Shown here piece after piece: positions 8,110-13,746 of a stretch of 13,746 bases of DNA (positions within the stretch are counted from its first letter, which is position 1; every line of letters starts with the position of its first letter). The translations under genes and the position numbers were made by a program. Where the stretch lies: NCBI GenBank assembly GCA_024636595.1, contig JAGXGT010000119.1:1-13746 (forward strand). Direction: 5' to 3'. The stretch comes from Sphingomonadales bacterium. GTDB lineage: Bacteria; Pseudomonadota; Alphaproteobacteria; Sphingomonadales; Sphingomonadaceae. The notes under the pieces were generated by a model. That model saw nothing but the letters and a program-made list of their open reading frames with translations. It was not told the origin of the DNA and did no database searches.

Positions 8110-9015
8110 ATGCTGACAGACCGAAATATGATAGTGCCGACCTTTGCCGGCGGGACCTTGGACCGCGCCGATCAGGTGCGGGTCAACCCTGAAAAGCTAA
8201 AGGCTGCGATGATGAACCCGCGTGCCAAGTTGCTCAAACTGGATGGCCTGAACCCGGTTTTTGATGACCATGGCGATCTCGCCTGGGGTGCTGCGTATGA
8301 AGCCTCGCCGGACAATGACCTGCTGTTGCTAGGCATCGAAGATGACACCTCTTTTTTTGCCGAACTGAACGGAGCAGGGGATGCTGGCCCCGCCGCCAAT
8401 CGGGCGCTTTGGCAGACTTTGGGCAGCTTGCCCGCCGATCAGGCGGCAATTTATGCGACAGCGCGCAGTCTGGTCGACTGGCACGCGCGGCATCAATTTT
8501 GCGCGCAATGCGGCAAGCCGACCGAGTCCCGCAAAGGCGGTTGGGCGCGCGTATGCGACCGCGAGAATGATGGTTGCGGAGCGGAGCATTTCCCGCGCAC
8601 CGATCCGGTGGCGATCATGCTGTCGGAATGCGAAGGCAAGGTATTGCTTGGTCGTCAGCCACGTTTTCCGCCGAAAAGCTTTTCCGCGCTGGCCGGGTTT
8701 CTCGAGCCGGGCGAAAGCATCGAAGGCTGTGTGAAACGGGAACTGTTCGAAGAAGCCGGGATCAAGGTCCGCGATGTCCGCTATGTCGCGAGCCAGCCAT
8801 GGCCTTTTCCGTCATCGCTGATGATCGCCTGCACCAGCGTCACCGACGATCCGACGCTGACGCTCGATGAAGAGGAAATCGAGGAAGCGGCATGGTTTTC
8901 GCTCGACGAGGTCAAAGCCGCGATGGACGGAGACGCCGGTGCGCTGTTTATCGCGCCGCCGCCATTTGCAATCGCCTACAACTTGCTCAAGCATTGGGTG
9001 GATGGAAAGTCCTGA
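8110..9015 (+). CDS. nudC: NAD(+) diphosphatase NudC
   Basis: NudC cleaves NADH/NAD+ to NMN(H) and AMP and, in E. coli, removes NAD caps from RNA. It has 301 residues with the full family layout. An N-terminal domain is followed by a zinc ribbon with Cys131, Cys134, Cys149 and Cys156. The Nudix box runs from Gly196 to about Val220, with REL at 210-212 and EE at 214-215. The family-specific SQPWPFPSSL (228-237), which separates NudC from other Nudix enzymes, is present. The ATG follows GGAGAGAAG directly, so the start is clear. The gene ends one base before the start of the GST-like gene, which points to co-transcription. Next to mutY it gives the unit a nucleotide-housekeeping flavour. Confidence 0.95.
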   Translation: MLTDRNMIVPTFAGGTLDRADQVRVNPEKLKAAMMNPRAKLLKLDGLNPVFDDHGDLAWGAAYEASPDNDLLLLGIEDDTSFFAELNGAGDAGPAANRALWQTLGSLPADQAAIYATARSLVDWHARHQFCAQCGKPTESRKGGWARVCDRENDGCGAEHFPRTDPVAIMLSECEGKVLLGRQPRFPPKSFSALAGFLEPGESIEGCVKRELFEEAGIKVRDVRYVASQPWPFPSSLMIACTSVTDDPTLTLDEEEIEEAAWFSLDEVKAAMDGDAGALFIAPPPFAIAYNLLKHWVDGKS

Positions 9016-9016
9016 A

Positions 9017-10039
9017 ATGACCGACCGGCTCGAACTGATGGGCGCGCCGGGATCGCCCTACACCCGAAAAATGCTGGCGCTGCTGCGCTATCGGCATATC
9101 CCGCACAATATCATCTGGGGTGGACCGATGGGTGCGCCGGAGGGCTATCCAAAGCCAAAGGTGCCCTTGCTGCCGACCTTTTACTTTCTCGATGGCGAAG
9201 GCAATATGGAAGCCGCAGTGGACAGTACGCCGATCATCAGGCGGCTGGAAAATCTATATGCCGGTCGTTCGGTCATCCCCGAGGATGAAGCGCTGCGTTT
9301 TCTCGATCTGCTGATCGAGGATTATGCCGATGAATGGCTGACCAAGGCGATGTTTCACTTCCGATGGGCGTTTCAGGCGGACGCCGATAACGCTGGCCCG
9401 CTGCTGATCCATTGGGCCGATCCGAGTATGTCGGATGATCAGGTTGGTCTACTGGCAGCGCAATTCTCCAAGCGACAGATTGATCGGCTATATGTCGTGG
9501 GGTCGAACGAGGTCACGGCCAAAACCATCGAATATAGCTTTGTCCGGCTGCTCGACTTGCTCGACCGGCTGATCCAGCAGCAAGGCTTTGTTCTGGGGGG
9601 AAGGCCATCTTCCTGCGACTTTGCCCTCCATGGTCAATTGACTCAGCTTACTCAGGTTGAGCCGACGGCGATCGCACTGACCCGAAAGCTGGCCCCGCGG
9701 GTGCGGGCATGGGTGGACCGGATGGATGATCTGTCCGGTCACAAGGATGGCGCGTGGCTGGCCGAAGCGCAATATGGCTCCCTGCACGGTCTGCTATCCG
9801 AAATTGGCCGCACTTATGCGCCGTTCCTGATTGCCAACGCCAAGGCGGTCCAGTCTGGCACCGAGAATTTTGAAACCAAAATCGATGGCAGGAAGTGGCA
9901 GCAACCGCCCTTTCCCTATCAGGCCAAATGTCTGGTTGCGCTGCGCGATGCCTATCAGGCGCTGTCCGCAGGCAGCCGGAACCGGGTTGACGGATTGCTG
10001 GCGGGAACGGGGTGCCAAACCCTGTTTGCGAAGAGCTAG
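9017..10039 (+). CDS. Glutathione S-transferase family protein with C-terminal extension
   Basis: This is a 340-residue GST-like protein. The N-terminal thioredoxin-like domain (about 5-80) has the active-site region GAPGSPYTRKML with Ser13 and a loop VPLLPTF resembling the conserved cis-proline turn. A helical GST C-terminal domain follows, including RLLDLLDRLIQQQGFVLGGRPSSCDFALHG split around about 185-215. The remaining residues, roughly 240-340, exceed the usual 200-230 residues of GSTs and have no motif I recognise. The ATG at 9017 is chosen because GGAAAG at 9004-9009 precedes it by 7 bases; an in-frame ATG at 9002 would overlap nudC and lacks a site. The end overlaps the convergent DUF1489 gene within CTAG. 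Glutathione conjugation versus another role is undecided. Confidence 0.85.
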   Translation: MTDRLELMGAPGSPYTRKMLALLRYRHIPHNIIWGGPMGAPEGYPKPKVPLLPTFYFLDGEGNMEAAVDSTPIIRRLENLYAGRSVIPEDEALRFLDLLIEDYADEWLTKAMFHFRWAFQADADNAGPLLIHWADPSMSDDQVGLLAAQFSKRQIDRLYVVGSNEVTAKTIEYSFVRLLDLLDRLIQQQGFVLGGRPSSCDFALHGQLTQLTQVEPTAIALTRKLAPRVRAWVDRMDDLSGHKDGAWLAEAQYGSLHGLLSEIGRTYAPFLIANAKAVQSGTENFETKIDGRKWQQPPFPYQAKCLVALRDAYQALSAGSRNRVDGLLAGTGCQTLFAKS

Positions 10040-10449
10040 ACTAGTCCGAGGCTCGCCAGTTCGCCGAGCATCTCCGCGGGCATTTCCTCCGCTCCTTCCG
10101 CGCCATCGGCCAGATCGAGCGGCGCGTCTTTCTCTTCGAGATAGCGCCAGCCCTGATGGGCGCGTTTGGGGATTGGCTGGACGGCGACCAGTCGCGGTTC
10201 CAGCCTGATCCATTGCCGACCTTGGCCATTATCCATGAAGCCGATGATCGGCGAACGGCCGACAATTTTCTTTGCGTGGATCCAGTAGAGCGAGCCGCCG
10301 ACCATTTCCTCATGCCGCTTGGGCAGATAGCGGGTGGTGAGCCGCGCTTCGCCGCCGGTTGCGCTATTATCTCTATGCGATTCCAGCCATTTCCGCAGTG
10401 TCGCCGGGCTTTCGCTGCGATAGGCAATCTTGGTCATGTTGAGTGGCAT
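10036..10449 (-). CDS. DUF1489 family protein
   Basis: This is a 137-residue protein of the alphaproteobacterial DUF1489 family (COG5458), whose function is unknown. Family features seen here are the N-terminal MPLNMTKIA, YLPKRHEEM, GGSLYWI, IIGF and RLEPRLV blocks, and the late HQGWRYLEEKDAP block, followed by an acidic tail ending in ASLGLV. There is no signal peptide, so it is probably cytoplasmic. No Shine-Dalgarno sequence precedes the ATG; a GATAAT box stops only four bases before it, which raises the possibility of a leaderless or very short-leader mRNA. The gene is divergent from the Fur-box-controlled orphan gene and convergent with the GST-like gene. Confidence 0.88.
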   Translation of the reverse strand: MPLNMTKIAYRSESPATLRKWLESHRDNSATGGEARLTTRYLPKRHEEMVGGSLYWIHAKKIVGRSPIIGFMDNGQGRQWIRLEPRLVAVQPIPKRAHQGWRYLEEKDAPLDLADGAEGAEEMPAEMLGELASLGLV

Positions 10450-10453
10450 GGGG

Positions 10454-10484
10454 ATTATCTGTGGGGCTAGACCGGTTTAGTCAA
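10454..10484 (-). promoter_or_regulatory. Possible promoter of the DUF1489 gene
   Basis: On the minus strand TTGACT (10484-10479) and GATAAT (10459-10454) each match the sigma70 consensus at five of six bases. The spacer is 19 bases, longer than the ideal 17, and the -10 box ends 4 bases before the ATG, so transcription would begin at or just inside the start codon. This is plausible only for leaderless translation or for use of the in-frame ATG at 10437. Confidence 0.3.
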
Positions 10485-10541
10485 GCATGTTCAGCGACCA
10501 TTTTTGTAAAGCCGACTAATCAAAACCGACTTTCCAGAAGA

Positions 10542-10570
10542 TTGTTATTGCAATTGATTATCAATATCAT
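10542..10570 (+). promoter_or_regulatory. Candidate sigma70-type promoter of the small orphan gene
   Basis: TTGTTA (10542-10547) and TATCAT (10565-10570) are separated by 17 bases and lie about 36 bases before the proposed TTG start. The region is markedly AT-rich compared with its surroundings. The Fur-like operator fills the spacer and touches the -10 box, the arrangement expected for repression by iron-loaded Fur. Confidence 0.45.
10550..10568 (+). promoter_or_regulatory. Fur-box-like operator
   Basis: The 19 bases GCAATTGATTATCAATATC match the classical Fur consensus at 15 positions and contain a perfect 6-1-6 inverted repeat, ATTGAT-T-ATCAAT (10553-10565). It overlaps the candidate promoter of the downstream gene. 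Binding by Fur or a related iron regulator is inferred. No fur gene is in the window, and a single palindrome in AT-rich DNA could arise by chance. Confidence 0.5.
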
Positions 10571-10593
10571 ATTGTGACGCAAGTCGAACGTTG

Positions 10594-10598
10594 AGGAG
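10594..10598 (+). promoter_or_regulatory. Ribosome binding site selecting a TTG start
   Basis: AGGAG is 7 bases before TTG (10606-10608) and 16 bases before the first ATG (10615-10617). The spacing favours the rare TTG as initiator of the orphan gene. Confidence 0.55.
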
Positions 10599-10605
10599 AG
10601 ACAGA

Positions 10606-11022
10606 TTGGGCGAGATGTTGGAAAAATTATTGGTGCCATTGCCGGATATACGGACCATGCCGGCGGTCGAGGCGAGATTGATCATCGCCTTTCGTTTGGC
10701 CGTAGTCGCGGTCAAGAATGACTATGATTGCGCCGAACAACTGTCCGACCGGTTGGGTGGCAAGCTGGCGGCAACGCGAATATTGATCCTGGCCGAGACC
10801 CTGGGGTTCGCGTGGCCGGACCCGTTTCAGATCGGGCGGCCCTGCTGTTCGCAGGTGACGCCGGATGAAATCTGGCTGGCAGCGGCGATCCGACTGGCTG
10901 CTGGCGGCAACCGGCCCGCCTTCGACTCGCTCACCTGCGAAATGATCGGCGATGACGAACGGGAACGGATATTCAACGACCTGCGCAATTTTGTCGCAGC
11001 CTATAATGGATCTAGAGGCTGA
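10606..11022 (+). CDS. Small cysteine-containing protein of unknown function (possibly DUF6628-like)
   Basis: This is a 138-residue, probably cytoplasmic, mostly helical protein with no signal peptide. Cysteines are at 42, 80, 81 and 111; the central GRPCCSQVTPDE block recalls, from memory and with low confidence, the small sphingomonad family DUF6628. The proposed start is TTG at 10606 because AGGAG (10594-10598) stands 7 bases before it. An ATG at 10615 (three codons shorter) has its site 16 bases away, and a TTG at 10591 would place the ribosome site inside the gene. The Fur-like palindrome and promoter just upstream suggest iron-dependent expression, in which case the paired cysteines might bind metal; that is inference. 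The gene ends inside one copy of an imperfect 19-base direct repeat. No function is assigned. Confidence 0.7.
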   Translation: MGEMLEKLLVPLPDIRTMPAVEARLIIAFRLAVVAVKNDYDCAEQLSDRLGGKLAATRILILAETLGFAWPDPFQIGRPCCSQVTPDEIWLAAAIRLAAGGNRPAFDSLTCEMIGDDERERIFNDLRNFVAAYNGSRG

Positions 11023-11025
11023 TCA
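11007..11025 (+). repeat. Imperfect 19-base direct repeat, copy 1
   Basis: It shares 17 of 19 bases with 11607-11625, exactly 600 bases away, including an unbroken 12-base core TCTAGAGGCTGA. This copy holds the plus-strand TGA stop of the orphan gene. On the minus strand it also contains AGC CTC TAG, the same Ser-Leu-stop that ends mgtE in copy 2. Confidence 0.5.
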
Positions 11026-11087
11026 GCTCGCGACCGGTCGAAGTGACGAAGGGCAGAATGCTATGGCCGTAGTCATCGCTCTTCCCT

Positions 11088-11603
11088 TCACTCTGGCCTT
11101 AGCCGTTCAAACAGCCGGACCGTGTTTTCATTATAGACGGCTTCTCCGGTGGGGCGAAAACCGAGCTTTTTGGCCAGACTGATCGACGGGGTATTTTCGG
11201 GATTGATGATGCAAACCGTCTTGTCCGGGCTGAATTTTGCATCCAGCCACTCCTGTGCTGCCGTCATCGCCTCCAGCGCATAGCCTTTGCCGTGTCCGGC
11301 TGCTGCCAATACCCATGCGGCTTCGTGGAAGGGATCGAAATCGGGTCCCAGTCCGCGGCGGAAGTCGCTGAAGCCCACTTCTCCCATGAATTGCCCGGAG
11401 GATTTTTCGATCAGCGCGAACAAGCCATATCCCATGATTTGCCATCGCCCGAAATAGCCCAGAAACCTCAGCCACGCCTCGGCTTCGGTGGCGGGCTTGC
11501 CGCTGATATGTTTTACCACCGTCGGGTCTTGCCACATGGCGCGGCAGTCTTGGAAATCATCAGCTATATGCGGACGGAGCAACAGGCGTTCGGTTTCAAT
11601 CAC
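11088..11603 (-). CDS. GNAT-family N-acetyltransferase (RimJ/RimL-like)
   Basis: The protein has 171 residues, the usual size, and transfers an acetyl group from acetyl-CoA to an amine; the acceptor is unknown. It opens with the typical IETERLLLRP strand. The acetyl-CoA pyrophosphate-binding motif is AAGHGKGYALEAM (102-114), preceded by WVLA, and the late NPENTPSISLAKKLGF (134-149) is the conserved segment of the RimJ/RimL-type branch (Acetyltransf_3). The start codon is GTG at 11603, which places the family's N terminus correctly. The preceding minus-strand bases contain no good Shine-Dalgarno sequence, but mgtE ends only 8 bases upstream, so translation may depend on ribosomes arriving from mgtE. 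The gene lies between the two copies of an imperfect 19-base direct repeat, and may be an insertion. Confidence 0.9.
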   Translation of the reverse strand: MIETERLLLRPHIADDFQDCRAMWQDPTVVKHISGKPATEAEAWLRFLGYFGRWQIMGYGLFALIEKSSGQFMGEVGFSDFRRGLGPDFDPFHEAAWVLAAAGHGKGYALEAMTAAQEWLDAKFSPDKTVCIINPENTPSISLAKKLGFRPTGEAVYNENTVRLFERLRPE

Positions 11604-11606
11604 TGG

Positions 11607-11625
11607 TGGCTCTAGAGGCTGACCA
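11607..11625 (+). repeat. Imperfect 19-base direct repeat, copy 2
   Basis: This is the partner of 11007-11025 (17 of 19 bases identical). It spans the mgtE stop codon (TAG on the minus strand, 11614-11612) and ends just before the acetyltransferase start. Confidence 0.5.
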
Positions 11626-13021
11626 TGCCGCTGCCGACGGCCAGACTGAGAAAGGCGAGAAAGCCCATGGTGTCGGTGATCATCGTGACAAAGACCGAAG
11701 AGGCGAGAGCGGGATCTTGATCGAGCCGGTCGAGCATCACGGGCACGAAGATGCCGGCGAATCCGGCGATCACGATATTGATCAGCATGGCGAGCCCGAT
11801 GACACCGCCGAGCACCGGATTGCCAAAGACCAGACCGGTTCCAATGCCGACGAGAACGGCAATCGTAGCGCCATTGAGCAGGGCGATGCGAAATTCCCGG
11901 CCAATAATGCGTCGCGTGTTCGAACGGGTCAGTTCATTCATCGCCAGTGCGCGGACCGAGACGGCCATGGTCTGTGTGCCCGCGTTGCCGCCGATCGAGG
12001 CCACGATCGGCATCAGTATCGCCAGCGCGACCATCTGCTCTATCGCGGCGCCGAAGATCGAGATAACGAAGCTGGCGACCAGCGCCGTTGCCAGATTGGT
12101 GATCAGCCAGCGCACGCGGGCCTTGTAGGAATCGCGGATCGGTTCGTTGATGTCGCCTTCGCCGGCACCGGACAGCAGCAAGACATCCTCGCTGGCTTCG
12201 TCCTCGACAATGTGCAGAATATCATCGACGGTGATCATCCCGATCAGACGCCCGTCGTCATTGATTACGGCTGCGGAGATCAGATTATATTTCTGGAAGC
12301 GCAGGGCGACTTCTTCCTGATCCATATTGACCGGGATCAGTGACTGCTCGCGCTTCATGACATCGGCAATGGCAATATCGCGAGGTGTGCGCAGGATCCA
12401 GCTGAGCTGGCAGGTGCCGATCGGCCGGAAGGCCGGATCAACGACATAGATTTCCCAGAATTCGGTGGTCAGATCGTCATTCTTGCGCAGATAGTCGATC
12501 AGGTCGCCGACCATCATATGTTCAGGCACCGCGACAAATTCGCGCTGCATGATCCGGCCGGCGGTTTCTTCCTCATAGGTGAGGGCGCTCTCGATCGCGG
12601 CACGGTCTTCGGCATCCAGCTCTGCGAGAACCGCCTGCTGCTCGCCTTTTTCGAGATCTTCGATGATCGCAACCGCATCATCGGTGTCGAGCTGTTCGGT
12701 CAGGCCGGCAATCTGGCCCGCGTCGAGCGCTTCGATCACGTCTTCGCGAACGTGCTCGTTCATTTCGGCCAGCACATCGGCGCTGACCAGATCGCCAAGT
12801 GCATCGGCCAGCGGCGCGCGTTCGTCGGCATCGATCAGCTCGAATAGATCGGCGATGTCAGCGTTGTGCAGCGGATTGACCAGTTCCTGCGCCAGCGTGA
12901 AGTTATTATCTTCGACCGCTTCGGATACCGAGCGGACAAATTCGTCGGTCAGCCGGTTGTCATCATCCAGTACATCTTCGCGTTCGATGGTGTCGTGTGG
13001 AGCGTCGTTGATCTCGGTCAT
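11612..13021 (-). CDS. mgtE: Magnesium transporter MgtE
   Basis: MgtE is a homodimeric inner-membrane Mg2+ channel gated by its cytosolic domains. It has 469 residues, typical for the family. An acidic N-terminal helical domain (about 30-150) is followed by two CBS domains (about 153-275, with AGRIMQREFVAVPEHM and GRLIGMITVDDILHIVE), then a connecting helix. Five membrane segments occupy about 306-465. The conserved pore-region block IGGNAGTQTMAVSVRALA starts near 343, and the last helix contains TMITDTMGF with the conserved Asp450 equivalent to the Mg2+-site aspartate of the Thermus protein. The ATG at 13021 has AGGGAG 7 bases upstream. No Mg2+-sensing leader is evident in the roughly 160 bases before it. 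The GNAT gene follows 8 bases after its stop. Confidence 0.96.
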   Translation of the reverse strand: MTEINDAPHDTIEREDVLDDDNRLTDEFVRSVSEAVEDNNFTLAQELVNPLHNADIADLFELIDADERAPLADALGDLVSADVLAEMNEHVREDVIEALDAGQIAGLTEQLDTDDAVAIIEDLEKGEQQAVLAELDAEDRAAIESALTYEEETAGRIMQREFVAVPEHMMVGDLIDYLRKNDDLTTEFWEIYVVDPAFRPIGTCQLSWILRTPRDIAIADVMKREQSLIPVNMDQEEVALRFQKYNLISAAVINDDGRLIGMITVDDILHIVEDEASEDVLLLSGAGEGDINEPIRDSYKARVRWLITNLATALVASFVISIFGAAIEQMVALAILMPIVASIGGNAGTQTMAVSVRALAMNELTRSNTRRIIGREFRIALLNGATIAVLVGIGTGLVFGNPVLGGVIGLAMLINIVIAGFAGIFVPVMLDRLDQDPALASSVFVTMITDTMGFLAFLSLAVGSGMVSL

Positions 13022-13182
13022 CGTGATGCTCCCTTTTTGCCCGTGTTGGGCTGCTTACTAGTCGTTGGAAGGTCGCAATTGCAATCTTTTGTGACAATTA
13101 TCGCAAGGCAGGGTGATTTTTGCCGACGGCTTGCCTATATGCGCCCCAAGACCAATTCATCGAACGAAAAGGAATACGCCTG
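13022..13182. other. Divergent intergenic region between mgtE and the cyclophilin gene
   Basis: This 161-base region must hold promoters for both genes. It contains an 8-base palindrome GCAATTGC (13075-13082) and a TATATG box (13136-13141) that could serve the cyclophilin gene, but I found no well-spaced -35 for it. No riboswitch-like or terminator structure stood out. Confidence 0.3.
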
Positions 13183-13632
13183 ATGGCCCACGAAAAAATG
13201 ACTCTCCACCTCGAAACCGGCGACGTAGAAATCAAGCTGCGCCCCGATCTCGCTCCCAATCATGTGGCCCGGATCACCGAACTGGCATCCGAAGGCTTTT
13301 ACGACGGCGTCGTTTTCCACCGTGTCATCAGCGGCTTTATGGCGCAGGGCGGCGACCCGACCGGTACCGGCATGTCCGGCAGCGACAAGCCCGATATCGC
13401 CCAGGAATTTTCCAAGGAGCCGCATGTCGAGGGCACCTGCTCGATGGCCCGGACGATGGATCCGAACAGCGCCAACAGCCAGTTTTTCATCTGCCTCGAT
13501 GATGCCGGTTTCCTCGACGGTCAATATACCGTTTGGGGTGAAGTGACTTCCGGTATGGAAGCGGTTCATGCTCTGCCAAAAGGCGAACCACCAGCGAAGC
13601 CAGGCGCGATCAAGTCCGTCACCCTCGGCTGA
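13183..13632 (+). CDS. Cyclophilin-type peptidyl-prolyl cis-trans isomerase, cytoplasmic
   Basis: This enzyme catalyses cis-trans isomerisation of proline peptide bonds during folding. It has 149 residues with no signal peptide, so it is a cytoplasmic PpiB-like form. The catalytic signature FHRVISGFMAQGGDP carries Arg47 (equivalent to Arg55 of human cyclophilin A), Phe52, Met53 and Gln55. The second block SMARTMDPNSANSQFFI (87-103) is complete. The position matching the cyclosporin-contacting tryptophan is Leu111, as in many bacterial enzymes that bind the drug poorly. The ATG at 13183 has GGA at 13171-13173, 9 bases upstream; a longer in-frame start at 13120 has no conserved sequence. The next gene begins 9 bases after its stop, suggesting co-transcription. 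Confidence 0.95.
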   Translation: MAHEKMTLHLETGDVEIKLRPDLAPNHVARITELASEGFYDGVVFHRVISGFMAQGGDPTGTGMSGSDKPDIAQEFSKEPHVEGTCSMARTMDPNSANSQFFICLDDAGFLDGQYTVWGEVTSGMEAVHALPKGEPPAKPGAIKSVTLG

Positions 13633-13641
13633 TCATCCCAA

Positions 13642-13746
13642 ATGCGTCTCGATAAACCCAGGATCGCCCCGCTCGCCGAGTCCGAACTCGGACCCGAGCA
13701 ACGGGCGATGCTGGGAGAGCGCTTCCGGTCCGGCAAAATCTTCAAT
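13642..13746 (+). CDS. Carboxymuconolactone decarboxylase family protein (N-terminal fragment)
   Basis: Only the first 35 codons are present; the frame is open to the right edge of the window. The start MRLDKPRIAPL, the PEQRAML segment and the following SGKIFN resemble the N terminus of AhpD-like carboxymuconolactone decarboxylase family proteins common in sphingomonads, whose conserved catalytic CxxxH-type motif would lie beyond the edge. No clear Shine-Dalgarno sequence precedes the ATG, but it lies 9 bases after the cyclophilin stop and may be translated by coupling. The family call rests on a short stretch. Confidence 0.65.
   Translation, partial: MRLDKPRIAPLAESELGPEQRAMLGERFRSGKIFN

Noticed and set aside
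8867..9016. N-terminal extension of the GST-like gene
   Set aside because: It overlaps nudC out of frame and encodes an Arg/Ser-rich sequence typical of a shadow frame; the thioredoxin-like fold starts just after 9017.
11031..11040. Perfect 10-base palindrome CGACCGGTCG between the orphan gene and the acetyltransferase
   Set aside because: Short, GC-rich, no T-run nearby; expected by chance and too weak for a terminator call.
11012..11092. Short minus-strand frame ending in the same Ser-Leu-stop as mgtE
   Set aside because: About 25 codons with no ATG, GTG or TTG start after the preceding in-frame stop, so not a gene. Kept only as part of the direct-repeat observation.
1..13746. Mobile element, phage, CRISPR, defence island or RNA gene
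   Set aside because: No transposase, integrase, terminal inverted repeats, regularly spaced repeats or tRNA/rRNA-like sequence was recognised; all sizeable stretches are covered by housekeeping-type genes of uniform composition.

Overview
The window is an ordinary chromosomal segment from an alphaproteobacterium, most likely a sphingomonad (Sphingopyxis/Sphingorhabdus-like). The placement rests on gene content and order (smc next to DUF721/dciA and DsbA-like genes, facing mutY), the presence of a DUF1489 protein, moderately GC-rich DNA and the style of the proteins. It is an inference by eye, not a database result. Coding density is very high, with several ATGA start/stop overlaps. I see no tRNA, rRNA, CRISPR array, transposase, integrase or phage gene.

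Layout. Minus strand, 1-5611: a probable four-gene operon read right to left, dciA (replicative helicase operator) > secreted DsbA-like protein > DsbA-like lipoprotein > smc. The smc gene has a GTG start and runs off the left edge lacking only its last few codons. It fills the first 3.4 kb even though long spurious frames exist on the opposite strand. Plus strand, 5639-10039: a tightly packed divergent unit of mutY, a Tat-exported beta-lactamase-fold serine hydrolase, nudC and a long GST-like protein. This unit ends in a shared CTAG with the convergent DUF1489 gene. Next comes a 156-base intergenic region holding a good Fur-box-like palindrome inside a sigma70-type promoter. It drives a small cysteine-containing orphan protein that probably starts at TTG. 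Minus strand, 13021-11088: the Mg2+ channel/transporter gene mgtE followed closely by a GNAT acetyltransferase. Plus strand, 13183 to the end: a cytoplasmic cyclophilin, then the first 35 codons of a carboxymuconolactone-decarboxylase-family protein cut by the right edge.

Functionally, the left half combines chromosome maintenance (SMC condensin, DciA helicase loading, MutY and NudC dealing with oxidised or capped nucleotides) with periplasmic thiol chemistry. The right half is metal- and stress-related housekeeping. I did not find a convincing undescribed multi-gene system. The best leads are the putative iron-regulated orphan gene, an imperfect 19-base direct repeat bracketing the acetyltransferase and overlapping the stop codons of its two neighbours, and the tandem DsbA paralogues with identical four-cysteine spacing embedded between dciA and smc.
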